Shown piece after piece: positions 63,090-64,000 of a stretch of DNA of 64,000 nt. The translations under genes were made by a program, and so were the position numbers. Numbering within the stretch: the first letter of the stretch is position 1; each line of letters begins with the position of its first letter. The notes beneath the pieces were generated by a model that made no database searches, had not been told where the DNA came from, and saw only the letters and a list, made by a program, of their open reading frames with translations. Location: the NCBI GenBank assembly GCA_900539665.1, contig UQCV01000001.1, positions 1-64,000 on the forward strand, in the 5' to 3' direction. Source of the DNA: an uncultured Succinivibrionaceae bacterium (GTDB lineage Bacteria; Pseudomonadota; Gammaproteobacteria; Enterobacterales; Succinivibrionaceae).

Positions 63090-63686
63090 ATGCGAAAAAA
63101 CGGTTTTACGCTGATTGAAGTCATGATTTCAGTGCTAATTCTTTCGATCTTAGCGTCAGCAACTTATGAGCTTATGACCCAGGTGGTAGACTCTGACATC
63201 CAAATTCGAGAAAAAACAGAACGTTTTGCGGCCGTGCAACGCGCTTTCATGTTGATGGAAAAAGACTATACCCAAATGGCTCCACGCATGACCCGCTTTG
63301 GTGGAGGATCTTCTGCCTTCGTTCTTGAATACGGGGACCGCAAATATGAGTCAGATGGTTTTGGTATTTCATTTGTTAGGGGTGGGGCTTTAAATCCAGG
63401 AGCCGAACTTCCACGTGGACAACTAGTTAGAGTATGGTATCGCTTAAAAGACGGTGATTTAGAACGAGCTACATATTCATATGCGGATACGATCATAGGT
63501 TATGAACCTAAGTTTGAAAAGTTTTTACCGGGCGTTAAAGATTTAAAAGTATATTTTTACCGTATGGGGATGTGGTCAAAAACTTGGAACCAACGTAAGG
63601 ATGTTCCATCTGGGATTAGGCTGGAATTTGAATTAGAGGATTATGGCAAAATGACTCTAATCTACTACGTGCCGGCGGGGGTCTAG
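63090..63686 (+). CDS. gspJ: Type II secretion minor pseudopilin GspJ
   Basis: This 198-residue prepilin has leader MRKNG before FTLIEVMISVLILSILASAT. The C-terminal part contains YFYRMGMWSKTWNQRKDVP (about 152-170), followed by GIRLEFELEDYGK, as in GspJ. Three in-frame starts (GTG 63081, ATG 63087, ATG 63090) are possible; 63090 has the best distance to AGGTG. It is followed by gspK within two bases. Confidence 0.9.
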   Translation: MRKNGFTLIEVMISVLILSILASATYELMTQVVDSDIQIREKTERFAAVQRAFMLMEKDYTQMAPRMTRFGGGSSAFVLEYGDRKYESDGFGISFVRGGALNPGAELPRGQLVRVWYRLKDGDLERATYSYADTIIGYEPKFEKFLPGVKDLKVYFYRMGMWSKTWNQRKDVPSGIRLEFELEDYGKMTLIYYVPAGV

Positions 63687-63687
63687 A

Positions 63688-64000
63688 ATGGTAAAAAAGA
63701 TCAACGTGCGTCGCCGAGGTATGGCCTTAATCATTGTTTTAATTGCAGTTGCTATTATGGTGGCTTCAGCTGCAACCATTACGTCTCGTTTTAATCGCGT
63801 TTTATTTATTACGACAAATGCCAACTTTTATGACCGCGCATGGTGGTATGTTGCGGGGATTGAGGGCATTGCCATGAAGTATATGAAGGACGATTTTAAA
63901 AAGACGCCGACTAAAGTTTATTTAGGGATGAATTGGGCTCAACCAAACCAAGTTATCCCTCTAGATGAAGCTATTATTACCGGTACGGTTAAAGATGAAA
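63688..64000 (+). CDS. gspK: Type II secretion minor pseudopilin GspK (partial)
   Basis: The 104 codons before the window edge begin MVKKINVRRRGMALIIVLIA, a GspK-type leader and helix without Glu at +5, as normal for GspK, which caps the pseudopilus. AWWYVAGIEGIAMKYMKDDF (about 51-70) and YLGMNWAQPNQVIPLDEAII also fit GspK. The gene starts two bases after the gspJ stop. The rest, and gspL/M/N if present, lie right of the window. Confidence 0.88.
   Translation, partial: MVKKINVRRRGMALIIVLIAVAIMVASAATITSRFNRVLFITTNANFYDRAWWYVAGIEGIAMKYMKDDFKKTPTKVYLGMNWAQPNQVIPLDEAIITGTVKDE

Overview
The window (64 kb, AT-rich, dense coding) looks like chromosome of a fermentative gammaproteobacterium of the Aeromonadales, most likely family Succinivibrionaceae (Anaerobiospirillum/Succinivibrio type). 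The evidence is an ATP-type PEP carboxykinase that closely matches my memory of the Anaerobiospirillum enzyme, gammaproteobacterial gene orders (ssb-msh-mreB; mreBCD-maf-rng-nit-tldD-darP-pmbA; gpmI-envC with yibN-secB-gpsA) and gammaproteobacteria-specific proteins (PanM, NfuA, GreB, DarP). Names rest on protein motifs and synteny read by eye; no database search was run.

Layout. 1-190: end of an rRNA operon (5S 3' end, tRNA-Asp, terminator). 0.5-3.7 kb: a predicted P-loop kinase, a polytopic membrane protein and a CinA-type protein. 3.9-8.7 kb: metA and cobalamin-dependent metH. 8.8-12.6 kb: a DUF2750-like protein, IS200/IS605 debris and uvrA, divergent from ssb at 13.6 kb. 14.8-28.5 kb: a complete-looking MSHA-type type IV pilus operon (mshI, PilN-like, J, K, L, M, N, E, G, F, B, C, D, O, P) in its usual place between ssb and mreB, but without recognisable mshH, mshA and mshQ. 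28.9-39.1 kb: cell shape genes mreBCD, then maf, rng, a nitrilase-family gene, tldD, darP and pmbA. 39.2-49.7 kb: central metabolism and housekeeping (glpX, panM, envC, gpmI, yibN, secB, gpsA, nfuA, pckA, greB). 49.7-55.5 kb: a SprA-related protein with a small partner gene, bioH, amtB, hslO and hslR. 55.7-64 kb: a type II secretion operon gspCDEFGHIJK that runs off the right edge inside gspK.

How it fits together. The cell assembles two related envelope machines: an MSHA pilus, whose extension ATPase keeps two c-di-GMP-binding-type motifs, and a type II secretion system. pckA, glpX, gpmI and gpsA serve gluconeogenic and fermentative carbon flow; pckA has the strong codon bias of a very highly expressed gene. 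amtB carries a textbook NtrC site and a sigma-54 promoter, so ammonium uptake is probably under nitrogen control.

Points most worth a second look: the gspH start, which is only good if one base is restored; short minus-strand TnpB-tail/right-end hairpins in several spacers; the trimmed msh cluster; the missing yhdP and grxC in otherwise conserved neighbourhoods; and the SprA-related gene with its small upstream partner. I did not see CRISPR arrays, prophages, intact insertion sequences, or a clearly new multi-gene system.
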